This document shows, piece by piece, positions 17,136-26,364 of a stretch of DNA of 64,000 bases (positions within the stretch are counted from its first letter, which is position 1; every line of letters begins with the position of its first letter). This DNA comes from Cellulosilyticum ruminicola JCM 14822 (GTDB lineage: Bacteria > Bacillota > Clostridia > Lachnospirales > Cellulosilyticaceae): assembly GCF_001311925.1 (NCBI RefSeq), contig NZ_BBCG01000011.1, forward strand, positions 1 to 64,000. Direction: 5' to 3'. The notes under the pieces were generated by a model. That model was given only the letters and a program-made list of their open reading frames with translations, had not been told where the DNA came from and searched no databases. A program made the translations under genes and the position numbers.

Positions 17136-18643
17136 CTATACTTTAAAATCCATTTGACTTAAATGTAGTATTTCTCCTGCTAATTTATTATCTAATTCTT
17201 TTGTTTCAATTAAAGAAACTGCCATCTCATCCACATTAAATTTGGTATTTCTCATTAACTTCTTCAGCTGCTCTAAATGAGTCTCCACAAGATTTAAGAT
17301 TCTTTCTTCTTTAACTTTAAAATGCAACAATAAGTCTTCTTTCTCTTGTCTAATATGTACTTCTATATTTTTTAATTTAGGTAAATCTAATACTAAAACA
17401 ACATATAGATGCCGTTTTTCTTCATTTGATTTTTTCTTAGGCTTAAAAAAATAGAGTTCTCCTTTTCCCTCTCCTTGAGGTAGCTTTAATGGAAAAAAGT
17501 AATATTCACCCTGCATATTAAACTTATTAAGTACTTGAACATTTTCCGCTATTTGATTTAAATGTCCTTCATACTTTTGAGGTAGTCTCATCAATTCTAA
17601 TTCTTTTAATATCTCATTTAAGACTTTATAACCATTTTCAATATTTTTAACAACTTCTCCTGACTTCTCTAACTGTTCTATATTAACTGTTAATGCCTTT
17701 GAAATTGCTGATTTAATAAGCTTATTTATTTTTTCCCACTCATTATAAAATATCGCTCTAGATATGCCTCTTCTGCCGTCTAAGTCTTCTTTTACTTTAG
17801 TCATATCATTAACAATCGTCTCTACTAGCAATTTCAGAGTTATTTTACTGTCTTCCAAATTATCTTGTCTAGGCTTAGCACTTTCCTTTATTAGTAAATT
17901 TTCCTCTATATTTCCCAGTCTACTTTCTTTATCAGTAATATACTCCTGTAAAGGTGCTTCTTCTCCTATAAATACTTTTTGAAGTCCACTTTGCTCTACC
18001 AGTCTAATATATCTTTTTCAGTTAAATAGGTATCTAATCTTTGACTCACATTTTGCACAAGCTCTGAATCTTGAGCTTCACTTATAAGATCTGCTACCGT
18101 AGTTGTTACTTGCTCTAAATTATCCTGCTTCATTTCATAAAAATTCTTAACTTCTTGTAAGCTAATAGTACCAGATTTATCACTTAAATTAGATATTACT
18201 TCTGCTGGAATTTGAAATTTTTGAGACATATGATAGTTTCTTAAAAGTCCTTCTCTTTGAAGCGACATTTGCTTTGCTAAAAAAGCCTCTATAAGCTGTC
18301 TCATACTATCTGTTTTAGGTAAACTTAATTCATTCATAATTTTATCTTGCAAAGAAATATCAGCCTGAATACCACTTTGTAAAAGCTTAAGTAGTATTTG
18401 TCCCTCATCCTTTTGCACAACTTCTAAAGTTAACAATTCATTAAAAATGGTCATATCATGAAGCTTAACAGGTATAGACTTTCCATCCTCTTGTACAAGC
18501 ACAATCTGTCCATTTCCAAGCTTAGTCAATGACCCTTTTAATATATCACCAATTTTTATATCAGAAAGAAGCTGACCACTTTTTGCTGTCAGCTTTTGTT
18601 CACCTTTTATTTGTTTAAAACTTACACCTATGGATTCAATCAC
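17136..18643 (-). CDS. ylqG: YlqG-like protein (frameshifted)
   Basis: Two collinear frames form one gene. The first (18643-17996) starts MIESIGVSFKQ and ends DILDW; the second, open without a proper start, reads LVEQSGLQKVFIGEEAPLQE and continues to 17136. Doubling one C on the minus strand at about 18002 joins them as DLVEQ, giving about 500 residues. Position between rnhB and ylqH matches B. subtilis ylqG. It resembles flagellar hook-length control type proteins: a low-complexity helical body and a compact C-terminal domain (about 380-500, LVLDLPKLKNIEVHIRQEKED). No catalytic motif seen; function unknown. Confidence 0.72.
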
Positions 18644-18657
18644 ACAAATCCCTCACT

Positions 18658-19416
18658 TTAAATTAAATTTTTTAAAAAACTTCTGCGATGTAACGGTGTA
18701 AGTCCTTTTGCATGAATTCCATCATAATGACTTTGGCTACCATATCCCTTATTGCTTGCCCAATCATAATCTGGATACTCTTTTGCATACTCAATCATCA
18801 TACGATCTCTTGTTACTTTAGCTATAACACTAGCTGCTGCAATACTAGCGCTTTTATCATCTCCTCCAATAACAGCATGCTGTATCTCTTGAACCATGGG
18901 AATTGTATGATTCCCATCTACTAAAATAATATCTACTGGCTTATTTAACTGCGCAAGTGCTTCACTCATTGCCTTAAAAGTAGCTTGTAAAATATTAATC
19001 TCATCAATTACAGGTGCTTCTACAATTCCTACACCAATACCTAATGCCACTTTTTTAATTTCATCATATAAAGCTTCACGTTTAGCTTCTGTAAGCTTCT
19101 TAGAGTCTTTTAAGCCTAATAAATTGGTCTCATAAGGTAAAATAACTGCTGTAGCTACTACCGGCCCTGCCAATGGCCCTCTACCTACTTCATCAATACC
19201 CACAAGCACTTTTTCATAATCATGAAATACGGCATCAAATTCACATTTTAATTGCCATTCATGAATAGTATTCTCATAAGCTTCGTATTGCTTCATATAC
19301 TTTGCAATAAGCTTTTTAACACCATTACGCTCATCTGATTCAAATGATTTTAATGCTTCTGGTAATTGTTTTTTAGGAACTGTTTTTAAATATGCATCAA
19401 TTTCTTTTATATTCAT
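18658..19416 (-). CDS. rnhB: Ribonuclease HII
   Basis: Cleaves RNA in RNA-DNA hybrids and at single ribonucleotides. Catalytic pair Asp75-Glu76 in GIDEVGRGPLAGP, third Asp in ILVDGNH, fourth in KVTRDRMM. N-terminal extension (1-70, MNIKEIDAYLKTVPKKQ) is the type found in Firmicutes RNase HII. 252 residues. Downstream of the signal peptidase genes as in the rplS-ylqF-rnhB region of Bacillus. Confidence 0.96.
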   Translation of the reverse strand: MNIKEIDAYLKTVPKKQLPEALKSFESDERNGVKKLIAKYMKQYEAYENTIHEWQLKCEFDAVFHDYEKVLVGIDEVGRGPLAGPVVATAVILPYETNLLGLKDSKKLTEAKREALYDEIKKVALGIGVGIVEAPVIDEINILQATFKAMSEALAQLNKPVDIILVDGNHTIPMVQEIQHAVIGGDDKSASIAAASVIAKVTRDRMMIEYAKEYPDYDWASNKGYGSQSHYDGIHAKGLTPLHRRSFLKNLI

Positions 19417-19425
19417 TTCTTCACC

Positions 19426-19971
19426 TTATTTTAATATACCTACTCTATCAAAAGGATAAATACACAGACCTGCTTTTGCTAAAATTTCCTTTCTTGCAAT
19501 TGGACCAAACACCCTACTATCTTTACTATTACTTCGGTTATCACCCATCATAAAATAATAGCCATCTGGTACAATATAAGGAAATTTAACTTTTGAACCT
19601 GCATATAAATAGGTATTTTCTTTATGATTTAAATATGCTTCTTTAAGCGCCTTACCATTGATATAGACCTGTCCTGATTCAATATTAATTTCATCTCCAG
19701 GTACACCTATAATACGTTTAATAAGGTGGTCTTCCTCAAAATGAAATACTGCAATTTCACCTCGTATCGGATCACGATAATAATAAGGAATACGGTTTAC
19801 AATTAAATGATCACCAGGATTAATTGTACTCACCATAGAAGCCGTTGGTACTTTTGTATGACTAATAATAAAACTAGAAATCAATACTGCACTTAATACT
19901 GCTAAAATGAGCTCTTTTGTTCTTTCAATTAGGCGTTTTAATTTATTATTTGCTTTGCCCATTTTTCTCAC
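19426..19971 (-). CDS. Type I signal peptidase (copy 3 of 3)
   Basis: Membrane Ser/Lys protease that removes signal peptides of exported proteins. N-terminal span at about 20-37, catalytic Ser45 in VPTASM, Lys85 in LIKRIIGVPGDE, and the substrate-pocket block YYFMMGDNRSNSKDSR. 181 residues including an alternative GTG start; an ATG three codons later is also possible. It is the last of three tandem paralogues that lie between rbgA and rnhB. Copies share the fold but diverge in the central loop. Confidence 0.92.
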   Translation of the reverse strand: MRKMGKANNKLKRLIERTKELILAVLSAVLISSFIISHTKVPTASMVSTINPGDHLIVNRIPYYYRDPIRGEIAVFHFEEDHLIKRIIGVPGDEINIESGQVYINGKALKEAYLNHKENTYLYAGSKVKFPYIVPDGYYFMMGDNRSNSKDSRVFGPIARKEILAKAGLCIYPFDRVGILK

Positions 19972-19995
19972 TCATTTCTATCTATTGTTCTTTGA

Positions 19996-20550
19996 TTAAT
20001 GAAGTAAGCCTATTTGATTAAATGGATATATTTTTACCCATGCTTTACCTACAATATCCTTGCAAGGAATCATCCCTACTTCTTCAAAACGGCAATCTAA
20101 ACTGCCTAAGCGATTATCACCCATTAAGAAATAATAATCGTCTGGCACTGTCATAGGAAACGCAATAGGCGTAGCACCTGGTTGCATAATCGGTGTTGAA
20201 ATTCCTTCACTTTCTAAATAACTTGTTTCATCTATACGCTCTCCATTGACATAAACATTGCCTTCACGAATATCAATCTCATCCCCTGGATAACCTATAA
20301 GACGTTTTACCCATAATTCTTTTCCTTTATGGAATACAATTATTTCACCTTTTTTAGGTAATCTATAATAAAAAGGAAGGTTATTCACAATAATATGGTC
20401 TCCAATATTAATTGTACTAATCATAGATCCAGATGGAATACGATTATGACTCATTCCAAATGTAAAGAAAAGTATAATTGCTAAAGCTAATAACACCATA
20501 CTCTTTAAATACTCTAAAAATGCTTTTAACCTATTTTGTTCTGCACTCAT
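19996..20550 (-). CDS. Type I signal peptidase (copy 2 of 3)
   Basis: Catalytic Ser42 in IPSGSM, Lys82 in WVKRLIGYPGDE, and YYFLMGDNRLGSLDCR. One membrane span at about 18-34. The start MSAEQ at 20550 is chosen; an in-frame ATG at 20571 exists. It starts soon after the stop of copy 1. A longer loop (ESEGISTPIMQPGATP) separates it from copy 3, and it is closest to copy 1 in the DIREGNVYVNGERIDE region. Confidence 0.92.
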   Translation of the reverse strand: MSAEQNRLKAFLEYLKSMVLLALAIILFFTFGMSHNRIPSGSMISTINIGDHIIVNNLPFYYRLPKKGEIIVFHKGKELWVKRLIGYPGDEIDIREGNVYVNGERIDETSYLESEGISTPIMQPGATPIAFPMTVPDDYYFLMGDNRLGSLDCRFEEVGMIPCKDIVGKAWVKIYPFNQIGLLH

Positions 20551-20572
20551 CCCATAGCCACCCCATAACAAT

Positions 20573-21127
20573 TTATTTTAAAACGCTGATTTGATTAAAT
20601 GGATATATCTTTATCCATCCCTTACCATAAATTTTATCACGACTTACTGCACCAATATAACGGCAATCTTGACTTTGAGTACGATTATCCCCCATTAGGA
20701 AATAACTATTCTCTGGTACTGTATATGGAAATTCTACGTGATTACTTCCTGTATAAGGATCTGAAATACCTTCTCTAGCTAAATACCTTGATTCATCAAT
20801 TTTTACATCATTGACATAGACATTACCTTCACGAATGTCAATCTCATCTCCTGGAAGTCCTATGACACGTTTTACCCAACTTTCTAATTTATCGGGACCT
20901 TCATGTTTAAATACAACAATTTCACCATATGCAGGATCACGATAATAGTATGGTATCATTGTCGTTAAAATATGGTCATTCACATTAATTGTACTTACCA
21001 TAGAAGATGTAGGTATCTTATTATGACTCACAATAAAAAATGTAAATAGTAAAGCCATTAATACTGCTAAAATAAGTTCCTTACTAAATTCAATACTACG
21101 CTTAATAAAATTTACGCCCTGTCCCAT
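20573..21127 (-). CDS. Type I signal peptidase (copy 1 of 3)
   Basis: 184 residues with one N-terminal membrane span (about 17-34), catalytic Ser42 in IPTSSM, Lys86 in WVKRVIGLPGDE, and YFLMGDNRTQSQDCR. First of three adjacent signal peptidase genes downstream of rbgA. Clostridia often have one or two such genes here; three in a row implies local duplication. Whether each has its own substrates cannot be told. Confidence 0.93.
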   Translation of the reverse strand: MGQGVNFIKRSIEFSKELILAVLMALLFTFFIVSHNKIPTSSMVSTINVNDHILTTMIPYYYRDPAYGEIVVFKHEGPDKLESWVKRVIGLPGDEIDIREGNVYVNDVKIDESRYLAREGISDPYTGSNHVEFPYTVPENSYFLMGDNRTQSQDCRYIGAVSRDKIYGKGWIKIYPFNQISVLK

Positions 21128-21171
21128 ATTTTCACTTCTTTCTATATTTATTATTTATCCAATACTATTTA

Positions 21172-22021
21172 TTATATATTTTTTGGGTGTTCTACTGTAA
21201 TATGCCCCCATTTACCGCCTCTAAATTCATCTAAAATGATCTGTGCTGTACGAAGTTCATCAATTTCACCACCAGCTATAATAAGCCCACGTTTTACTGC
21301 AATTGTTTTGAATGCCTCATATCCATCATCAGGTAATTCTACTTTATATCTATCTTCTATTTTATCTTTAAATTCTTTAAGGCCAAGATCTAATAAGTTA
21401 ATTGCAAGCTGTCTATTATCTAAAATATTATCATTAATAGATCCGATAAATGCTAAATGTTGTGCTACTGTTTGATCTTCAAATTTAGGCCATAAGATAC
21501 CTGGCATATCAAGGAGTTCAAATCCTTTTCTAATTTTAACCCATTGTTTACCTCTTGTAACACCTGGTTTATCACCTGTCTTAGCTGATTTTTTACCAAC
21601 TAACGCATTAATAAATGTAGATTTACCTACGTTTGGAATACCTACAATCATTGCACGAATTGGACGATAAATACGTCCTCTTGCTTTATCTCTTTCAATC
21701 TTTTCTCTTAAAAGATCTTCTGCAATTTTAACAACTTCTTTGATGCCTTTGCCACTTGTCGCAATGATTGGTACGACTTTTACATTATGTGCACTGTACC
21801 AGTCAATCCAAGCTTTTGTTACTGCCTCATCAGCTAAGTCAGCTTTATTTAAAATGATAATACGCATTTTATTATTAGCTAATTTTATCGATGTCTGGAT
21901 TTTTTGTACTATAAGGTGCACGTGCATCTAAAAGTTCAATAACAATATCAACTAACTTGATATTTTCCTCTATTAATCGTTTTGTTTTGGTCATATGACC
22001 TGGATACCATTGTATATTCAT
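21172..22021 (-). CDS. rbgA: Ribosome-biogenesis GTPase RbgA (YlqF) (frameshifted)
   Basis: Circularly permuted GTPase for late 50S assembly: the NKAD block (ILNKADL) precedes the P-loop [11 protein letters not shown] and the Thr/Gly block [11 protein letters not shown]. True N-terminus is [17 protein letters not shown] starting at ATG 22021, continuing [18 protein letters not shown]; a surplus A in the run at 21883-21886 then shifts the frame. Removing it gives [13 protein letters not shown] and about 282 residues, the normal size. The order rplS-rbgA-sip-rnhB is conserved. Confidence 0.93.
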
Positions 22022-22097
22022 TTTCTAGTCACCTGTATTTATAATTTTTATAGCTTTATTATATGATAAAAGTCTTAAAATACTCAATGAGTATAAT

Positions 22098-22124
22098 AAA
22101 AAAGGACTTAAAAAGTCCTTTTTT
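22098..22124 (-). terminator. Terminator of rplS
   Basis: Stem AAAAAGGACTT / AAGTCCTTTTT with a three-base loop at the rplS 3' end; on the minus strand it ends in a T run. Confidence 0.8.
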
Positions 22125-22125
22125 A

Positions 22126-22473
22126 TTATTTAATTAATTCTTTAACTTTAGCGTTTTTACCAACACGTTCACGTAAGTAGTTAAGTTTAGCTCTTCTAAC
22201 TTTACCTAAACGAACAACTTCGATTTTTTCAATGTTTGGTGAGTGAAGTGCCCAAGTTTTTTCTACACCTACACCGTAAGAAATTCTTCTTACTGTGAAT
22301 GTTTCACGAATTCCACCATTTTGTCTTTTTAATACAATCCCTTCGAACATTTGTACACGTTCTCTTTGACCTTCTTTGATTTTTGCATATACGCGGATTG
22401 TATCACCAACGTTGAATGCTGGTACTTCTGCTTTAAGTTGAGCGTTTTCGATTTCTCTAATAATTGGGTTCAT
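22126..22473 (-). CDS. rplS: 50S ribosomal protein L19
   Basis: 115-residue L19 at the 30S-50S interface. Family blocks include [32 protein letters not shown] and [20 protein letters not shown]. Good ribosome site AAAGGAG upstream. It has its own promoter and structured leader, separating it from trmD. Confidence 0.98.
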   Translation of the reverse strand: MNPIIREIENAQLKAEVPAFNVGDTIRVYAKIKEGQRERVQMFEGIVLKRQNGGIRETFTVRRISYGVGVEKTWALHSPNIEKIEVVRLGKVRRAKLNYLRERVGKNAKVKELIK

Positions 22474-22512
22474 AATAAATTCTCCTTTTTTCTAAGACGT
22501 TCTTAACATAAA

Positions 22513-22545
22513 ATACTGCCAGCGGAACATCCGTAATAACAGTAC
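22513..22545 (-). ncRNA. Putative L19 autoregulatory leader element
   Basis: The rplS 5' leader contains TACTG...CAGTA pairing around ACGGATGTTCCGCTGG, just after the promoter. A conserved L19 leader with a GGATGTTCCGCTG-like core exists in Firmicutes; this segment looks like it by eye. A covariance-model match was not run. Confidence 0.55.
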
Positions 22546-22547
22546 AT

Positions 22548-22576
22548 AGTATAGCATGTCTTGTTTTTATTTGCAA
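22548..22576 (-). promoter_or_regulatory. Promoter of rplS
   Basis: Minus-strand TTGCAA (22571-22576), 17-base spacer, TATACT (22548-22553), about 80 bases before the L19 start and overlapping the trmD 3' end. Confidence 0.7.
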
Positions 22577-23310
22577 TGATTTTTTGCGTAATTTTCAAGG
22601 AACCTCTTGTCTTTTATGCTTAAATTAGCTTTTTTTAGCAAATCTGGACGTTTATTATACGTATTTATAAGGGATTGCTCTCTTCTAAATTCCTCAATTT
22701 TCTTGTGATTTCCAGAAAGTAGTTCCGCTGGTACTTTGCGTCCTCTAAACTCAGCTGGTCTTGTATAATGTGGATATTCTAGAAGTCCATCACTAAATGA
22801 CTCTTCTTCAAAAGATTCCTGTTTACCAAGTACACCTGGTTTCAAACGCATAATGCTATCAGCAATAATAACAGCAGGTAATTCCCCGCCCGTTAATACA
22901 TAGTCACCAATAGAAATTTCATCTGTTACAATTTCATCAATAACACGCTGATCTACACCTTCATAGTGTCCACATAAAATGACAATATGTTCTTCTTTTG
23001 CGAACTCCTCTGCCATTTGTTGATTCCACACCTTGCCTTGTGGTGTCATATAAAGCACACGAGGCTTCACACCAGGCATAGTTTCTTTTACATGTTCAAA
23101 GCAATCACAAATAGGCTGTGCCATCATCAGCATCCCTGCACCACCACCATAAGGGTAGTCATCTACCTGATGATGTTTATTAGCTGCAAATGGACGAATA
23201 TCGATAGCTTCCAATTCTATTTGATTGCTTTTTTTAGCACGTCCCATGATACTATAGTTTAAAATTTGATCAATTGTTTCCTTAAATAAGGTCATAATTG
23301 TTATTTTCAT
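22567..23310 (-). CDS. trmD: tRNA (guanine-N1-)-methyltransferase
   Basis: SAM-dependent methylation of G37 in tRNAs reading CNN or similar codons. Trefoil-knot SAM-site blocks: YPYGGGAGMLM, ILCGHYEGVDQRVIDE, and SIGDYVLTGGELPAV; then YPHYTRPAEFRG. 247 residues, usual size. Its ATG overlaps the rimM stop region, so it is coupled to rimM. Confidence 0.97.
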   Translation of the reverse strand: MKITIMTLFKETIDQILNYSIMGRAKKSNQIELEAIDIRPFAANKHHQVDDYPYGGGAGMLMMAQPICDCFEHVKETMPGVKPRVLYMTPQGKVWNQQMAEEFAKEEHIVILCGHYEGVDQRVIDEIVTDEISIGDYVLTGGELPAVIIADSIMRLKPGVLGKQESFEEESFSDGLLEYPHYTRPAEFRGRKVPAELLSGNHKKIEEFRREQSLINTYNKRPDLLKKANLSIKDKRFLENYAKNHCK

Positions 23311-23822
23311 AGTTCTTCAAGCCCTTCTAAAAGGTGTACAGTCATTTTACCTGCTTCGATATCTACTACTTTAACAACTTGTTTAATAGCTGGTAATAAA
23401 ATTTCTTTCTTAGTTTCTGGATTTTTTACAACATAAACATCATTGCTACCTGTGTAAATAATATCAACGATATCACCTAAATAACGATTATCTTCTTCTG
23501 TGTAAACACCTAAATCATATAAATCACTGATGTAGTATTCATCTTTTTTAAGTGGTAAGCTATCTTTACGGTCAATTTTAAGTGTACTTCCTTTTAAAAT
23601 TTCAGCGTCATTCATATCATCAATACCTTCTAATTTAAGAAGTACAAAGTCTTTATGAAAGCGTACAGCTTCAATATTATATCTTTTAAGTTCTCTTCTC
23701 TCTACATAAATCTCTTTTAATTTTTTGAAACGCTTAGGGTCATCAGTTGTTGGTACAATCTTAAGTTCCCCTTTTACACCATGTGTATTAACGATTTTTC
23801 CTACTGTAAACATTGTTTCCAT
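23307..23822 (-). CDS. rimM: Ribosome maturation factor RimM
   Basis: 30S maturation factor. N-terminal barrel MFTVGKIVNTHGVKGELKI and C-terminal PRC-like barrel (YYISDLYDLGVY, LGDIVDIIYTGSNDVYVV). An upstream ATG at 23870 would add 16 odd residues; METMF at 23822 has GGATGAT upstream and gives 171 residues, the family size. Preceded by a promoter and a roughly 140-base leader. Confidence 0.95.
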   Translation of the reverse strand: METMFTVGKIVNTHGVKGELKIVPTTDDPKRFKKLKEIYVERRELKRYNIEAVRFHKDFVLLKLEGIDDMNDAEILKGSTLKIDRKDSLPLKKDEYYISDLYDLGVYTEEDNRYLGDIVDIIYTGSNDVYVVKNPETKKEILLPAIKQVVKVVDIEAGKMTVHLLEGLEEL

Positions 23823-23883
23823 ATGAATCATCCTTTGTTTAAATTTATATCCTTTCATAAAGGATAACAATAACTTTGTGAAA

Positions 23884-23905
23884 GATAATAAACTTATTTA
23901 TTATC
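23884..23905. repeat. Perfect 9-bp inverted repeat in rimM leader
   Basis: GATAATAAA-CTTA-TTTATTATC, flanked on both sides by the direct repeat TTGTGAAA (23876-23883 and 23908-23915). It lies between the rimM promoter and gene; it could be a leader hairpin or protein site. Confidence 0.55.
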
Positions 23906-23960
23906 CCTTGTGAAAATATATAATTATTTTCCCTAGTTTATGACAAATGTCACTCACTTT

Positions 23961-23990
23961 ATTATAGTATGACAAAATAAAGCTTTGCAA
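23961..23990 (-). promoter_or_regulatory. Promoter of rimM-trmD
   Basis: Minus-strand TTGCAA (23985-23990), 18-base spacer, TATAAT (23961-23966). Located between khpA and rimM. Confidence 0.7.
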
Positions 23991-24013
23991 TACATAAATC
24001 ATTATATAGCACA

Positions 24014-24040
24014 AGTAGGTTAGGGATTCCCTAACCTACT
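24014..24040. repeat. 27-bp palindrome over the khpA stop codon
   Basis: AGTAGGTTAGGGA-TTCCCTAACCTACT is an almost perfect palindrome that includes the khpA stop. On the minus strand it is not followed by a T run, so it is a weak terminator or an RNA-stabilising hairpin. Confidence 0.6.
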
Positions 24041-24266
24041 CTACTATTTCAACTACAACTTTTTTATGCACATCGGCTGTTGCAGCTTTCACTATTGTGC
24101 GGATTGACTTAGCAATTCTACCTTGCTTTCCAATTATTTTACCCATATCTTCTGGGGCTACATGTAACTCTAAAACAATTTTCTCGTCATCCTCTTTTTG
24201 TGACACAGAAACTTGTTCGGGATTACCGACAAGTTGTGTTGCTAACATCTGTAATAAATCTTTCAT
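24036..24266 (-). CDS. khpA: KH-domain RNA-binding protein KhpA (YlqC)
   Basis: 76 residues, a single KH domain. The GxxG loop is in GKIIGKQGRIAKSIRTIV. Small KH proteins of this type pair with KhpB/Jag in other Gram-positive bacteria and affect division and RNA metabolism. Between rpsP and rimM as in Bacillus. Confidence 0.92.
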   Translation of the reverse strand: MKDLLQMLATQLVGNPEQVSVSQKEDDEKIVLELHVAPEDMGKIIGKQGRIAKSIRTIVKAATADVHKKVVVEIVE

Positions 24267-24290
24267 TGGAAATTCCTCCCCTGAAACAAA

Positions 24291-24536
24291 TTACATTTCA
24301 ACACCTGATTTTTTAAGTAAATCTTTAACTGTATCTGTTGGTTGAGCACCATCAGCAAGCCATTTTTGAGCTGCTTCTGTGTTAATGCTTAATTCATTTG
24401 GTTCTTGACAAGGATTGTAGTAACCGATTTCTTCGATAAATCTACCATCTCTTGGAGAACGTGAATCAGCAACAACGATTCTATAGAAAGGAGCTTTCTT
24501 TTGTCCCATTCTTTTTAAACGAATTTTAACTGCCAT
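24291..24536 (-). CDS. rpsP: 30S ribosomal protein S16
   Basis: 81 residues with the S16 start [20 protein letters not shown] and the block [19 protein letters not shown]. Strong ribosome site AAGGAGG upstream. It follows ffh, the conserved ffh-rpsP order. Confidence 0.98.
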   Translation of the reverse strand: MAVKIRLKRMGQKKAPFYRIVVADSRSPRDGRFIEEIGYYNPCQEPNELSINTEAAQKWLADGAQPTDTVKDLLKKSGVEM

Positions 24537-24570
24537 CTTAATTTCACCTCCTTGTAAGTATGCTATATAT

Positions 24571-25908
24571 TTACATAAAAGGTAATTTGAATTTACTACC
24601 TTTTTTGCCTTTCATCATACCTGAGAATTGTTTCATCATGACCTGCATTTGCTCAAACTGTTTAATCAGTCTGTTAACCTCTTGTAGGTCACGCCCAGAA
24701 CCTTTTGCAATACGTTTCTTACGTTGCATATTTAAAATGCTTGGATTAAGACGTTCTTCTTTAGTCATAGAAAGAATAATTGCCTCGATATGAGCCATTT
24801 GTTTGTCATCAATTTGAATATCCCCAAGTTTTGCTGTATTCATACCTGGAATCATTCCAATAAGCTGACTAATTGGTCCCATATTTTTAACTTGTTGCAT
24901 TTGATCTAGGAAATCCTCAAAGTTAAACTCTGCTTTTCTAAATTTAGCTTCTAATTCTTTAGCTTTTTGCTCGTCAATGTTTTGTTGAGCCTTTTCAATA
25001 AGTGTTAAAACGTCCCCCATCCCTAAGATACGAGAAGCAATACGTTCTGGATGGAATGGCTGTAAATCTGCCATTTTTTCACCCATACCAACATATTTAA
25101 TTGGCTTATTTGTTACAGCTTTTACAGATAAGGCTGCCCCACCTCTACTGTCACCATCTAACTTAGTCATGACTACACCGTCAAGTCCTAAAGTATTATC
25201 AAAAGATTCAGCTACATTCACGGCATCTTGTCCTGTCATTGCATCTACTACAAGTAAAATTTCTTGTGGTTTAAGAGCTGCCTTGATGTTTTTAAGCTCA
25301 TCCATAAGCACTTCGTCAATATGTAAACGACCCGCTGTATCTATGATTACAACATCATTATTATTCTCTTTAGCATATTCAAGACCTACTTTTGCAATGT
25401 CTACTGGATTTACCTGATTCCCCATAGAAAAGACAGGTACATTAACTTGCTTTCCTACTTTTATTAATTGATCAATCGCTGCTGGTCTGTAAATGTCACA
25501 GGCTACAAGTAATGGTCTCTTTCCTTGAGATTTTATAAGACTACTAAGTTTAGCACTTGTTGTTGTTTTACCAGCCCCTTGAAGACCTACCATCATAATG
25601 ACTGTAATTCCTCTTGGTGCAAATGTGATTTTACTTTGTGTAGAACCCATTAAATTAACAAGTTCTTCATTTACTATTTTTATAACATGTTGTCCTGGTG
25701 TTAAACTTTCCATGACTTCTTGTCCAACTGCACGTTCTTCAATAGTCTTGATAAAGTTTTTAACAACTTTAAAGTTAACATCAGCTTCCAAAAGTGCAAG
25801 CTTAACTTCACGAAGTGCTACTTTAACATCTTTGTCTGTTAACTTACCCTTACCCTTAAGCTGTTTAAAAACATCTTGTAATTTGGTTGATAATTGATCA
25901 AAAGGCAT
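24571..25908 (-). CDS. ffh: Signal recognition particle protein Ffh (SRP54)
   Basis: GTPase that binds signal sequences of nascent membrane and secretory proteins and docks at FtsY. N domain 1-90, G domain with [41 protein letters not shown]; Met-rich M domain at the end ([14 protein letters not shown]). 445 residues. It follows ylxM by 12 bases. The SRP RNA gene is not in the window. Confidence 0.97.
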   Translation of the reverse strand: MPFDQLSTKLQDVFKQLKGKGKLTDKDVKVALREVKLALLEADVNFKVVKNFIKTIEERAVGQEVMESLTPGQHVIKIVNEELVNLMGSTQSKITFAPRGITVIMMVGLQGAGKTTTSAKLSSLIKSQGKRPLLVACDIYRPAAIDQLIKVGKQVNVPVFSMGNQVNPVDIAKVGLEYAKENNNDVVIIDTAGRLHIDEVLMDELKNIKAALKPQEILLVVDAMTGQDAVNVAESFDNTLGLDGVVMTKLDGDSRGGAALSVKAVTNKPIKYVGMGEKMADLQPFHPERIASRILGMGDVLTLIEKAQQNIDEQKAKELEAKFRKAEFNFEDFLDQMQQVKNMGPISQLIGMIPGMNTAKLGDIQIDDKQMAHIEAIILSMTKEERLNPSILNMQRKKRIAKGSGRDLQEVNRLIKQFEQMQVMMKQFSGMMKGKKGSKFKLPFM

Positions 25909-25920
25909 ACATGAGTCCTC

Positions 25921-26274
25921 CTATATTTTATTTATTAATTCATCTACTAGAGCAATGACCTCTTGTATGCAATTTGCCTGTTCACCCTCTAGACTTTCAC
26001 TCACGTCATTACAATGACTTTTTATTTTGATGAGTACTTGTTGCTGCTTTTGGAATTTTGCAAAGAGCTGCAACTTATTTTCGTAATCTAGGAGTTTACC
26101 CTCAGCTTTTTTAATCGTGTCAAAGACACTTTGTCTACTAATTTGATGTTGTTCAGAAAGCTCTCCTAGAGATAAATCTTCAAAATAATATTCACGTAAT
26201 AAATCTCGTTGTTTATCAGTGAGCAATTCCTGATAAAAGTCAAATAAATAGGTTATCACAACAAACTTTTCCAT
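25921..26274 (-). CDS. ylxM: YlxM family HTH protein
   Basis: 117-residue helix-turn-helix protein of the YlxM/p13 type (LLTDKQRDLLREYYFEDLSLG, then ELSEQHQISRQSVFDTIKK), which resembles sigma-70 region 4. Homologues are linked to the SRP in streptococci. Always upstream of ffh; here it is the first gene after a perfect promoter. Confidence 0.9.
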   Translation of the reverse strand: MEKFVVITYLFDFYQELLTDKQRDLLREYYFEDLSLGELSEQHQISRQSVFDTIKKAEGKLLDYENKLQLFAKFQKQQQVLIKIKSHCNDVSESLEGEQANCIQEVIALVDELINKI

Positions 26275-26320
26275 GTTACACCCCGACTTACTGTCAGTCC
26301 TTTTTGCTTTACACTAGATG

Positions 26321-26349
26321 ATTATAATGAAAACCTTGTTATTTGTCAA
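26321..26349 (-). promoter_or_regulatory. Consensus promoter of ylxM-ffh-rpsP-khpA
   Basis: Minus-strand TTGACA (26344-26349), 17-base spacer, TATAAT (26321-26326): an exact match to the vegetative consensus in both hexamers. It starts at the end of ftsY, which would make the downstream set independently and strongly expressed. Confidence 0.8.
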
Positions 26350-26364
26350 CTATAAATTTAAAAC

